Below, one piece after another: positions 1-11,700 of a DNA stretch of 22,133 bases (the first letter of the stretch is position 1; every line of letters begins with the position of its first letter). The DNA lies in contig AVPN01000331.1 in NCBI GenBank assembly GCA_000695325.1, positions 20,935-43,067 on the forward strand. The letters run 5' to 3'. Position numbers and translations under genes: made by a program. This stretch comes from Pleurobrachia bachei. Its lineage: Eukaryota > Ctenophora > Tentaculata > Cydippida > Pleurobrachiidae. Below the pieces are notes generated by a model. That model had not been told where the DNA came from, searched no databases, and saw only the letters and a program-made list of their open reading frames with translations.

Positions 1-76
1 CCGGAACAGTATGCCCCCTTATCACATGGTGTACAGTCATCTTCCTTCTTGTTGGTCGTTGAGGGCGAGTAGGTTC
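1..76 (-). CDS. Exon 60 (partial, continues left)
   Basis: Follows an acceptor read as GCAG at 77-80. Phase 1 in. It reads (G)TYSPSTT, then DDCTPC and KGAYCSG, the standard GTY...CxxCxxGxYC module. The exon is cut by the window edge, so its donor is not seen. Confidence 0.8.
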
Positions 77-3000
77 CTGCAATTTGGGGGTAATTCAATG
101 AGTTGGTGATTTCAATACTTATAGAAAAGAGGTAGTAATCCCGTAATGTAATGAGTTGTTTCTTGTATTCTTGGTTCCCCTGGTTAGCATGGTTACCATG
201 TTACCTGATGGGCATGGTTGCCATGGTTACCATGTTACCTGATGGGCAGGGTGACCATGGTTACCAAGGTTACCATGTTACCTGATGGGCATAGTTACCA
301 TGGTTACCATGGTTACCCTGGTTACCTGATGGGCATGGTGTCCGTTTCACCGATGACGTCACGGATGAATCAGGACCTGAACCTTCGGGACAGTAGTACC
401 CCGCTCCACACGAGACATGGGACTTCCTTCCCTGGTCACAATAGTAACCTAGAAGTGGAATAATGGTTTTGTTATCAGTGGACAGTGCAGTGGTTATCAG
501 TGTGGTTACTTAGCATTCGAATATCGAGTAACAAAATAGTTATTTGAAAATATTGGATTGTCTTGTTTGTGTATCAGGATGATGAAGAGCTGTTACCGCT
601 CTATAAAACAGGTAACCATGACAACACAAACCTGCTTGGCATGGAACACACTCCCACTGTGTCATTTCGTAGGTTATCTCTCCATCAGGACAATACCCCG
701 GAGCACTGGAACCAGTCACACATACCTCCCCTGCCTTACAGGACCTGTCTGTCCCGGAGCTCTGGCCACTCTTACAGTAGTACCTGGTGTTGAGAGGTAT
801 GCCGTTTAGGGAGCAGGGAGGAGGTCGCACTGGAGGAAAACGATGTCTAGGGATCCCTATCCTAATCCAAATTTGCAATGAAGCTGACAAACTTTGTTAC
901 AGGGAGTCGAAAAAGGGGTAAATACACTCTTAAATAATTCCTCTCACTCACCCTTGGGTACATGGGTTTGTGGGTTTAACAAGACCCGGCTCATCGCAGT
1001 AGAACCCCTGTGTACAACTAGTACACTCCGTACTGGACTTTAAACCACGTGAGTCACCATACTTTCCAATTGGGCAATCTGGGTAGTTGTGTGAGGTTGT
1101 AATAGAGCTAGTTAATCAATTAGTTAAGCTGTATCTGACCTTAAATTAGTGAAGTTAACCAACTAATTAGTGAAGTTAAACAACCAATTAACTACCCAAT
1201 TAATTACCCAATTAACTGTCTAATTAACTACCCAATTAACTACATACCTGTAGGCATGGTTGTTCCAGAGACACAATACTGTCCAAGGGGACAAAGGTTG
1301 TCCTCCAACTCATTAACAGACGTGCCATTGCCACAGAAATAACCTGTCAGTTGGAAAATATGAGGGAACCATAGTGGTATGTATCAACTTCTTTGCACGT
1401 TACTAAGGAGTTTTTACAAAATTGAGTTTTACAAAAAATGCGTTGCTATGGAGTTGCTATGGAGTTGCTATGGAGTAGTTACCTGCTGAGCACTTGATGG
1501 AGGGATCCTGTCCAATTCCATCAGTAGGACATACCTTCCCCGCTGGACAGTCGACACACCATGTGACATTCTCTGCCTGAAAAAGTTAGGGGTGTTTCTA
1601 ATATCCGTGGAATAAATGATTCTTTTCAGTAAATATGTTAGTGGAGGTTCTAAATATTTTGGGGAAACAGTTTTTTATGACGAACCTTTTCCAGTTTGTT
1701 GTAAGTTCCTTTGGGACAGGCAGTGGGGTCGGCAGTAGCGGGAGGGCAATAATAACCCTTCGGACATGGACCATAATTCCGATCTAGGATGGTTGGAAAG
1801 TTTTATGAAGGAGCATTGTAACTTTTGTATAAATTTCAATTTGTACTATCAATGTAGGTATAATTACCTCCGGAGCTGACGGTGGTAGCTGGCATGCTAT
1901 CCTCTGCTCCGCCCTTACAGAAATATCCCTTTTCACAGTCTCCCTGTGGTGCACTAAGCCCCACCTCCCCGCAAAACTTTTTCTCGTCACAATTGGTGCA
2001 ATCGGTTTCACGTTGAAGACCTGTTTTGGCACCATATGATCCGATGGGACACGGGAAACGCTCATCAGTTGTACAGTAATAGCCTTGGGTACACCTGGAA
2101 AAAAGTTTTATGAAGGAGCATTATTTGAAATTATGTAATGCCTATTTATGAAGGAGCACTTGTTGAACTAGATTGTTTTATGAAGGAGCACCTGACACAT
2201 ACTCGTAAGTGGAGTAGTTTGATATTCCGGTGGTGTCACAGTAGTATCCGGGTGGGCAGAGCAGGCACTCATCCTGACCCTGGCTGTCTTGATACTGACC
2301 AACTGGGCATTTCTCCTTCAAACCTGGATTAACATTGGAAATGAGGGAATGCTTGGAAAATATAGTGTGTGTTTACTATTTTTGTCCCCCTGAACTTGAT
2401 CTACCGAACCCTCACAGAGCCACACAACTCCAACCATTACCACATACCGTCGACACAGAAATGACCCACGGGGCAGGGCTTCTCGTCCCCGACCACACTT
2501 GCCCCCTCCTCACAGTATGTCCCCGGGGGACAAACAATATCGGGCAGGGTGAGTCCCTGAACGCTACATCGCCAACCTGGGAAGGAGGTGTTGTTAGAGG
2601 TTTTGTTAGGGCCCAGGGGTCTTGTTAAGGGTCTTGTTAGGGTGTTGTTACTGTTAGGGGTGTTGTTAGGGTAGACATTCACAACCCACATACCTTCCAG
2701 ACAAGTTTGACATTGTGTGCTTTCCTTGGCACCCGTCGAGTTCAGATAGTTTCCAGGGTCGCAGGGTTTTTTATCTTTCGATAATGGCGGACAATAGTAA
2801 CCTAGGGTGATGAGGTGATTCGTAGAAAGTAAAATAATTAGTAAAATGAACAGTACCATGACCCGTAAAATGAACAGTAAAATGAACAATAAGATAGACA
2901 GTAAAATGAACAGTACTCACAACTCCTATCTTTTGGGCAGATGTATTATTCTCATATCATACCTTTTGGGCAGATATGGTTACCTGATGGGCATGGTGTC

Positions 3001-6000
3001 CGTTTCACCGATGACGTCACGGATGAGTCAGGACCCGAACCCGCGGGACAGTAGTACCCCGCTCCACACGATACGTGGGACTTCCTTCCCTGGTCACAAT
3101 AGTAACCTAGAGGTGGAATAATGGTTTGGTTACCATTGGTAACAAGTGTAGTTACCAGTGGTTACCTAGCATTCGAGTTACAAAATAGTAATTTGAAAAT
3201 ATTGGATTATCAAGTTTGTGGATTAGGATGATGAGGGTACCGCGTTGGCGGGACGGTAACCATAGCAACAACTAGGTCTCTCTAAAAAATATAACCATGG
3301 CAACTCGATTACCTTCTTCACACGGAACACACTCCCACTGTGTCATCTCGTAGGTTATCTCGCCATCTGGACAATAGCCCGGGGCACTGGAACCAGCCAC
3401 ACATACCTCACCCGCTTTACACGACCTGTCTGTTCCGGAGCTCTGACCACTCTTACAGTAGTACCTGGTATTGGGAGGACAACGTGTTGGGAGGAGGTCG
3501 TATCGGGGAAAATTTGAGGGAAATAATTGACCTAGGGATCCCTATCCTGATTCGAATTAGCAATGAACCCGACAAACTTTATTACATGCTCTAACAAACC
3601 TTGTTATTTTCTAAACTCTAACCCTTTACAGGGGGGGGGGTGGTCGAAAAAGCTCTAAAATAATTCCTCTAACTCACCCTTGGGTACATTGTTTTGTCGG
3701 TGTAACCAGACCCGGCTCATCGCAGAAGAAGCCCTGTGTACAACTGGTACACTCAGTACTGGACTTTAAACCAAGTGAATCGCCATACTTTCCAATCGGG
3801 CAATCTGGGTAGTTGTGAGCAGTGGCGTAGCCAGGGTTTTCGGCATGGTAGTGCATTAAGAATTTAAAGTAGTGCACCTGGAAAATTTTCCCTATTTTTG
3901 CCAATTTTTGTCAATCTGGGAGCACAATAATTCAGACACTATGACGGAGGATAAAGCTCACACGAGCAGGGTCCAGGGACTGCAAGCCCTGGTGGGGTCG
4001 AGGGGCGAAGCCCCCGGAAAATTTTCCTGATTCCGTACAGTAGTAGTACAGTGAGTAATTGTATTGACCTCAGTGTGTGCGTGTATAGGTAGTGTTCTCT
4101 CTGTCCAACCAAAATGTGCCAGGGTACTTCTGTTATAATGAAGTACCACTACCGAGAGAGAAAGTAACAAATTAGATGCAGTTAATTTGAGAAATAAAGA
4201 AGTATGTGAATTAACTATAGGATGGTGTTCGGAATGAAATTTAGGCAATAGTAATAAACTCGTACTAAGAGTAGTTATAGCTCCATTAAAATTATATCAT
4301 GAAGAGAACATAAGAGAGAACAATTTAATAACAGCTGTATAAACTCACGAACTGAACAATCTCAAAGTAATAATCTGGAGTAATAAATTCAGTCCTTAAA
4401 CTTTCAGTTTTCACTGAATATGCTATATCGGGACTACAACATCTGTTTACATCAATATAGGAATCTCCTATCAGGTACCAGGTATCTCTGCGGATTTGCA
4501 TAGCAATCTACTAATAGACAACTCTGTATGTCTTGACCTCTATCGATTGGTATATATTCGCGATATGCAGGATATACCGGCCAATAAATCAACCTATTCA
4601 GAGTAAGTCCGCTACGCGTGGTAGAGATACGCAGTATACGTACTACGGAGAGAGAGGGAAGTGAGAATTACCGAGGGGATAAAGTAGGGGATCTCCTGGA
4701 GAGAGCGAGAGATGGACAGAGAGAGGGAAAGAGGGCTATTGAAGGGGAGGGAATTATACCAATTGGTATAATTCCCTCCCCTTCAATAGCCCTCTTTCCC
4801 TCTCTCTGTCCATCTCTCGCTCTCTCCAGGAGATCCCCTACTTTATCCCCTCGGTAATTCTCACTTCCCTCTCTCTCCGTAGTACGTATACTGCGTATCT
4901 CTACCACGCGTAGCGGACTTACTCTGAATAGGTTGATTTATTGGCCGGTATATCCTACATATCGCGAATATATACCAATCGATAGAGGTCAAGACATACA
5001 GAGTTGTCTAATAGTAGATTGCTATGCAAATCCGCAGAGATACCTGGTACCTGATAGGAGATTCCTATATTGATGTAAACAGATGTTGTAGTCCCGATAT
5101 AGCAATATTCAGTGAAAGATAGGACTCGTAGAGTCTGAATATATTACTCCAGATTATTACTTTGAGTTTGTTCAGTTCGTGAGTTTATACTACTGCACTG
5201 TTATTAAATTTCTATCATATTGTTCTCTCCCATGTTCTCTCTATGATATAATTTTAAGGCCAGAGGGGGGGGTCCGAGGGTCAAAAAATGCACTTTTCTG
5301 AGGTTTACATATATGATGTAACTCGGAGGTAGGAAAGTTTTGGATAGGGTAGCTGCGCATCAAGTGTATCAGGAGGCCCTGTTTTTTGAGGTTAACTTTT
5401 CTCCCAAAATGAATGTAAACCTCAAAAAAGCTTGTATTATTGTCACCTACACAGATTAAACTGGTACCAATCGATAGATCTTATCAAGGAGACCAAGTGT
5501 TCCCAGTTTCAGAGGTCTAAGCTATATAGTTGTTGAGATATTTGAGGTTAACATATCTCCCAAAAAATAACCTTTTGTTGGATAACTTTAGGTCCACAAT
5601 TTCACTTTGTGCACCACTTCCTGAAGAGACGGCTAGTACCTGGGCCTTGAAACTTGGCAGTTATGATCCTGAGATGGTGAACTAAAAATCTGGTGTAGCG
5701 ATTTTTGTTTTAGGCCCTAGTTCCTGAAATATTGAGGTTAACGTTTCAAAAATCAAGCTTTTTCAAATGTTAACCTCAATATTTCAGGAACTAGGGCCTA
5801 AAACAAAAATCGCTACACCAGATTTTTAGTTCACCATCTCAGGATCATAACTGCCAAGTTTCAAGGCCCAGGTACTAGCCGTCTCTTCAGGAAGTGGTGC
5901 ATAAAGTGAAAAAAATGTTCTGAAATATTCAACAAAAGGTTGTTTTTTGGGAGATATGTTAACCTCAAATATCTGAACAACTATATGGCTTAAAGCTCTG

Positions 6001-8663
6001 AAACTTTGAATACTTGGTCTCTTTGATAAGATCTATCGATTGGTACCATTTTCATCTGTGTAGGTGACATTAATACAAGCTTTTTTGAGGTTTACATTCA
6101 TTTTGGGCGAAAAGTTAACCTCAATTTTCTCCTTAACGGTGCACGCTAAAACGATTCCAACTATTTCATCTGGTCCGGCTCTTCGAGCCGGACCAAACCC
6201 CGAAAGTGACTTTTTAGACCCCCCGACCCCCCCCTCTGGCCTTAATTAACTACATACCTGTGGGCATGGTTGTTCCAGAGACACAGTAGTGTCCCAGGGG
6301 GCAAAGGTTGTCCTCCAGTTCATTCACCGACGTGCCATTGCCACAGAAATAACCTGTGAGTTGGAAAATATGGGGAATGGAGTTTTTAAAAACGGAGTTT
6401 TACAAAAAATACGTTGCTATGGAGTTGCTATGGAGTAGCTACCTGCTGAGCACTTGATGGACGGATCCTGCCCGATCCCATCAGTAGGACAGACCTTCCC
6501 CGCTGGACAGTCGACACACCATGTGGCATTCTCTGCCTGATTTACATGAGTTAGTATTAGGGATGTTTCCAACGTGGAACAAACAATTCTTTTCAGTACA
6601 TAGGTTAGTGGAGGTTTTAAATATTTTGGGGAAACAGTTTCTTATGACGAACCTTTTCCAGTTTGTTGTAAGTTCCTTTGGGACAAGCAATAGGGTCTGC
6701 AGTAGCGGGAGGGCAATAATAACCTTTCGGACATGGACCATAATTCCGATCTAGGATGGGCGGAAAGTTTTATGAAGGAGCACTGTAAATTTTGTAGAAG
6801 TTGTAAAAAATTGTAAGAATTTTAATCTGTACTATCAACGTATTAAATTACCTCCAGAACTGACGGTGGTAGCTGGCATGCTATCCTCTGCTCCACCCTT
6901 ACAGAAATACCCCTTTTCACAATCTCCTTGTGGGGCCCTTAGTCCCACCTCCCCGCAAAACTTTTTCTCGTCACAATTGGTACAATCGGTTTCACGTTGT
7001 ATACCTGTCTTGGCACCATATGATCCGATGGGACACGGGAAACGCTCATCAGTTGTACAGTAATAGCCTTGGGTACACCTAGAAAAACGTTTTATGAAGG
7101 AGCACTATTTATTTGAACTTAACAGGATGTTTTATGAAGGAGCAGAAAACATAGCTTCTGATATTTTATCAAGGAGCAGGATACATACTCGTAAGTGGAG
7201 TAGTTTGATATTCCGGTGGTGTCACAGTAGTATCCGGGTGGGCAGAGCAGGCACTCATCCTGACCCTGGCTGTCTTGATACTGACCAACTGGGCATGCCT
7301 CCTTCAAACCTTGGGAGTAAATAAATGATATTTAAATGTGTGTATTGGAAATTATTTTTCTGTGTTTTTACATCTAATTTAGAGGTACAAACACATTTTA
7401 AAACAGTCTAAACATACCATCAACACACCCCCTCACTCAGTTCTCACTTCGGAGGAGGGCTTCAAAGCACCTCTAACTAATACATAAATACATACCGTCG
7501 ACACAGAATTGGCCCACGGGACAGGGTTTCTCGTCACCCACCACGCTGGCCCCCTCGTCACAGTATGTCCCCGGGGGACACACAATATCGGGCAGGGTCA
7601 GTCCCTGTACGCTACATCTCCAACCTTGGACGGGGGTGTTGTTAGGGGGTGTTGTCAGGGGATTTGGGTGTTGTTACGTTGTTGGTTGGGGTGTTGTTAT
7701 GGCCTGGGTGTTGTCAAGGGTGTTGTTAGAGGACAGGGGTGTTGTCAGGGGTGTTGCCAGGGGTGTTGTTAGGGGTGTTGTTAGGGGTATTGTTAGGGGT
7801 GTTGTTAAGGGTGTTGTTAGGGTAGACATTCACAACCCACATACCTTCCAGACAAGTTTGACATTGTGTGCTTTCCTTGGCACCCGTCGAGTTCAGATAG
7901 TTTCCAGGGTCGCAGGGTTTTTTATCTTTCGATAATGGCGGACAATAGTAACCTAGGGTGATGAGGTGATTCGTAGAAAGTAAAATAATTAGTAAAATGA
8001 ACAGTACCATGACCCGTAAAATGAACAGTAAAATGAACAATAAGATAGACAGTAAAATGAACAGTACTCACAACTCCTATCTTTTGGGCAGATGTATTAT
8101 TCTCATATCATACCTTTTGGGCAGATATTTTGTTGGGGACTAGAACTCCCACTTGGGCAGTACCACCCCGCTACACAAGCCTCGTCCGGCTCTTCCAGCC
8201 CATTTGTTGTACAAGCCATACCCGCGGTACAGTCTTGCTGGGCCGCTGAACCCTGAGGTTGTGTGAGAGAAGTTGAAGAATGGTGTTTTTATATGATCTA
8301 ATGAATAGATTGGATATGGCTCTCTTCTTTAATCTTTACTCGTTATAAAGTGTGTGTATACAACTCATTCATGTTTGACCAGCATAACAGTTGGGTTACC
8401 ATGACTTTATAGCTACTCTGTTATGTTCTAATCCTCCTTTACACCTTTAAGCGAACGGCGCGGAAATAGGGTATAAGAGCAAGGCAATATCATTTACCTT
8501 TACACAGAAGTGACCCGCAGTACACTGTCCTCCCTGACTGGAGTCTGTGGGCTCTGAACCAACCGCTCCCCCGGAACAATACCATCCCTCCGCACACATG
8601 TCTATCATAGGGGGAATAATAATGAGGGGGGATTGGGGGTTAGAGAGAAAGAGAGAGAGAGAG

Positions 8664-8711
<48 letters not shown>

Positions 8712-11700
8712 CAAGTTTGACATTGTGTGCTTTCCTTGGCACCCGTCGAGTTCAGATAGTTTCCAGGGTCGCAGGGTTTTTTATCTTTCGATAATGGCGG
8801 ACAATAGTAACCTAGGGTGATGAGGTGATTCGTAGAAAGTAAAATAATTAGTAAAATGAACAGTACCATGACCCGTAAAATGAACAGTAAAATGAACAAT
8901 AAGATAGACAGTAAAATGAACAGTACTCACAACTCCTATCTTTTGGGCAGATGTATTATTCTCATATCATACCTTTTGGGCAGATATTTTGTTGGGGACT
9001 AGAACTCCCACTTGGGCAGTACCACCCCGCTACACAAGCCTCGTCCGGCTCTTCCAGCCCATTTGTTGTACAAGCCATACCCGCGGTACAGTCTTGCTGG
9101 GCCGCTGAACCCTGAGGTTGTGTGAGAGAAGTTGAAGAATGGTGTTTTTATATGATCTAATGAATAGATTGGATATGGCTCTCTTCTTTAATCTTTACTC
9201 GTTATAAAGTGTGTGTATACAACTCATTCATGTTTGACCAGCATAACAGTTGGGTTACCATGACTTTATAGCTACTCTGTTATGTTCTAATCCTCCTTTA
9301 CACCTTTAAGCGAACGGCGCGGAAATAGGGTATAAGAGCAAGGCAATATCATTTACCTTTACACAGAAGTGACCCGCAGTACACTGTCCTCCCTGACTGG
9401 AGTCTGTGGGCTCTGAACCAACCGCTCCCCCGGAACAATACCATCCCTCCGCACACATATCTAAATGGGGGGGGGGGTTAATCATGGGCAAACAGGTCTA
9501 CCGTGGGGGGTCTATCATAGGGGGATTGGGGAGAGAGATAAAAGGAGAAGAAGACATGGAGAGAAAGCTATAACAACACTTACACATTTCATCTTCTCCC
9601 TCAGTCATCCCCAAGTCAGGACAATAATAGCCAGGTTCACAGGGCCTACAAGCATCCTCTGTTTCGGATTTTTTATCCGGGTTGTACGTCCCTGTACGAT
9701 GATGTAAATATGTATTATTAATAAGCCGGTATTTTGGAAATGTCATTAATAGGCCAGGATTTGCCGATTTGGTTATTGAGATGGAGTTATTTTCACGGTT
9801 CAGGGTCGAGAGCAACGCAACTGTGGCCGTGCTTCGAGGGGGGGGGGGGAAAAGAGTTGAGACGAGGTGGGGGGGGTAAAAGAGTTGAGCCAATTTTGTA
9901 TCACGTATGTGTTTTCACCTGGTTGGCATTTTTGTTGTTCTGATGCAGCGGTCGGGCAATACCCTCCCTCTGGACAGGCGTACATAGTGGAATTTTCCAT
10001 AGCTGTGTCTGGGCAATAGTAGCCAGCCTGACATGCCTTACATGATCCCTTGCCCTCTTCATCCTGGTACTCGCCTGTGAGATTGTTACTTTAACTAGAG
10101 AGAACAAGTGAGATTGTTACATTAACTAGAGAAAGAGCAAGTGAGATTGTTACTTTAACTAGAGAGAGAACAGTTAGTGAGATTGTTACTTTAACTAGGG
10201 AGAACAAGTGAGATTGTTACATTAACTAGAGAGAGAACAAGTGAGATTGTTACTTTTAGTAGAGAAAGAACAAGTGAGATTGTTACTTTAACTATAGAAA
10301 GAACAACTGAGATTGTTACTCTAATTAATAGAGAGAGATCATTAACTAAGGTCCAACTGTCAGCCATCAAACCATTGATGGTCGACCTGTGGCACAAGGC
10401 TTTCCACATTTCCCTCCTCCTTCTGCATCAGTGAGGGGTGTTGCAAGGGTAGCTCCCCCTTCACAGTAGTACCTGATAGATGAGGGGTTACTGACGAGAT
10501 AACAGGTATTTAAATACTGACGAGGGTTGTTGAGTGAGGATATAGTTGTTCATCAAGATAATGTTGACCACTTGTTGATCCGTTCAAAAGAGCAGAATAT
10601 CTCATAAAAACACACTTACCCTTCCTTGCATTTTCCAGCGGTTTTACTTTGACCCACTTGGTCACAATACTCTCCCCTTGTACAGGGGGTACATTCCTCC
10701 TCCTTCGTCAAATTTGTAGCCGTACTGAGGGAGTCGAGGGGTTTTAGGGTGCACTGAGAGTAGATCAGAAAGTATGGATTCACTAAAGTACTGAGGGAGT
10801 TATGGTGTTGTGTAATTTGTGTTATAAAGTGAGTGGGTTTGGTCACTAAACTTTGGTGATCGAGTTGCGAAAATATGTTGTTTGTTTGTTTGTTTGTTTA
10901 CCTGAAGGTCCCCACGGGACAGGGTGTCAGTTGGGGATCAGCAGTGCCTTCCTTACAGTAGAAGCCTGCCGTACAGGTCTGAACTCGTGTCATCCTATCG
11001 TTAGGACAGCTACTACCCGCAGGACAGGGGAGACAGGATGCCTGTGGGAGAGGGAGAGAGGTTATGATAACATGATAGGATTCTGACAGCTACTACCCGC
11101 AGGACACGGGAGGCAGGATTCCTGCAGAGTGGGAGAGGGGGCTTGGGGAAGGGAGAGGGGGTTGGTTAGGCCGCAGAAAACGGGAGACAGGATGCCTGCG
11201 GAGAAAGGGGGGTTTTTTAGGGCGCAGTGGGTGGGGGACTTGGGGAGAGGGAGAGGAGCTTATTTAGGCCGATCCAGGGACCGGCTCCAAGGACCTAAAT
11301 TAGTCGTGATAATTACCAGCATTAATTATCTAACAGCTACTTATACCTGAGCATAGTCGGGTTGGTAGGTCCCCGGTGTGCACACAGTCTGAAGTTTAGA
11401 ATTGGCCGGGCAGTAGTAACCTGGCGTACACCGGGAGTTCTTGGGGTCCTTTGTTTTTGAGATGCAGTAATACCCGGCCGGACAATCGCCATCAGGCTCC
11501 GTTAGACCTTTGTTAGGGGTGTCGGAAATTAAACAGGGAGTCGGTGGGGGGCAGTATTACCAGTGTTACAGTACCAGAACGACACTAGAAATATGTTTGA
11601 CACTGCATGTTTCTAACATGTTTCTAACTGCTAATATTTATCCTACTAACATGACATTTAGGGGCACATGGTACATTCCTACCTTCCTCGCTACAGTAAT

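Larger units (their letters stand above)
8710..9458. repeat. 859-bp tandem duplication, right copy
   Basis: Right copy of the perfect duplication described at 7851-8599. It carries exons 37, 36 and most of 35. The complete identity of introns means the event is very recent, or is an assembly duplicate. Confidence 0.9.

Noticed and set aside
1784-2065. A minus-strand open frame starting MSVSRVPSD
   Set aside because: It overlaps exon 53 in another frame and lacks the Cys motif; the exon frame is supported by its paralogue.
4618-4907. Identical 79-codon open frames on both strands
   Set aside because: They mirror each other because the region is a palindrome; purine-rich sequence without any protein motif.
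5258-6241. Transposase inside the TTAA elements
   Set aside because: Only short frames with no DDE or other catalytic motif; the elements are non-autonomous.
7726-7844. PNNT repeat as part of the protein
   Set aside because: This is the 12-bp intronic satellite read past the exon 40 donor; the phase-correct join is to exon 41.
9464-9478. Poly-G runs (also near 3630, 9839, 14735, 17203 and 17406) as G-quadruplex signals
   Set aside because: They are single homopolymer runs in introns, acting on the transcribed strand as C-rich pyrimidine tracts, and error-prone in assembly; no four-tract pattern stands out.
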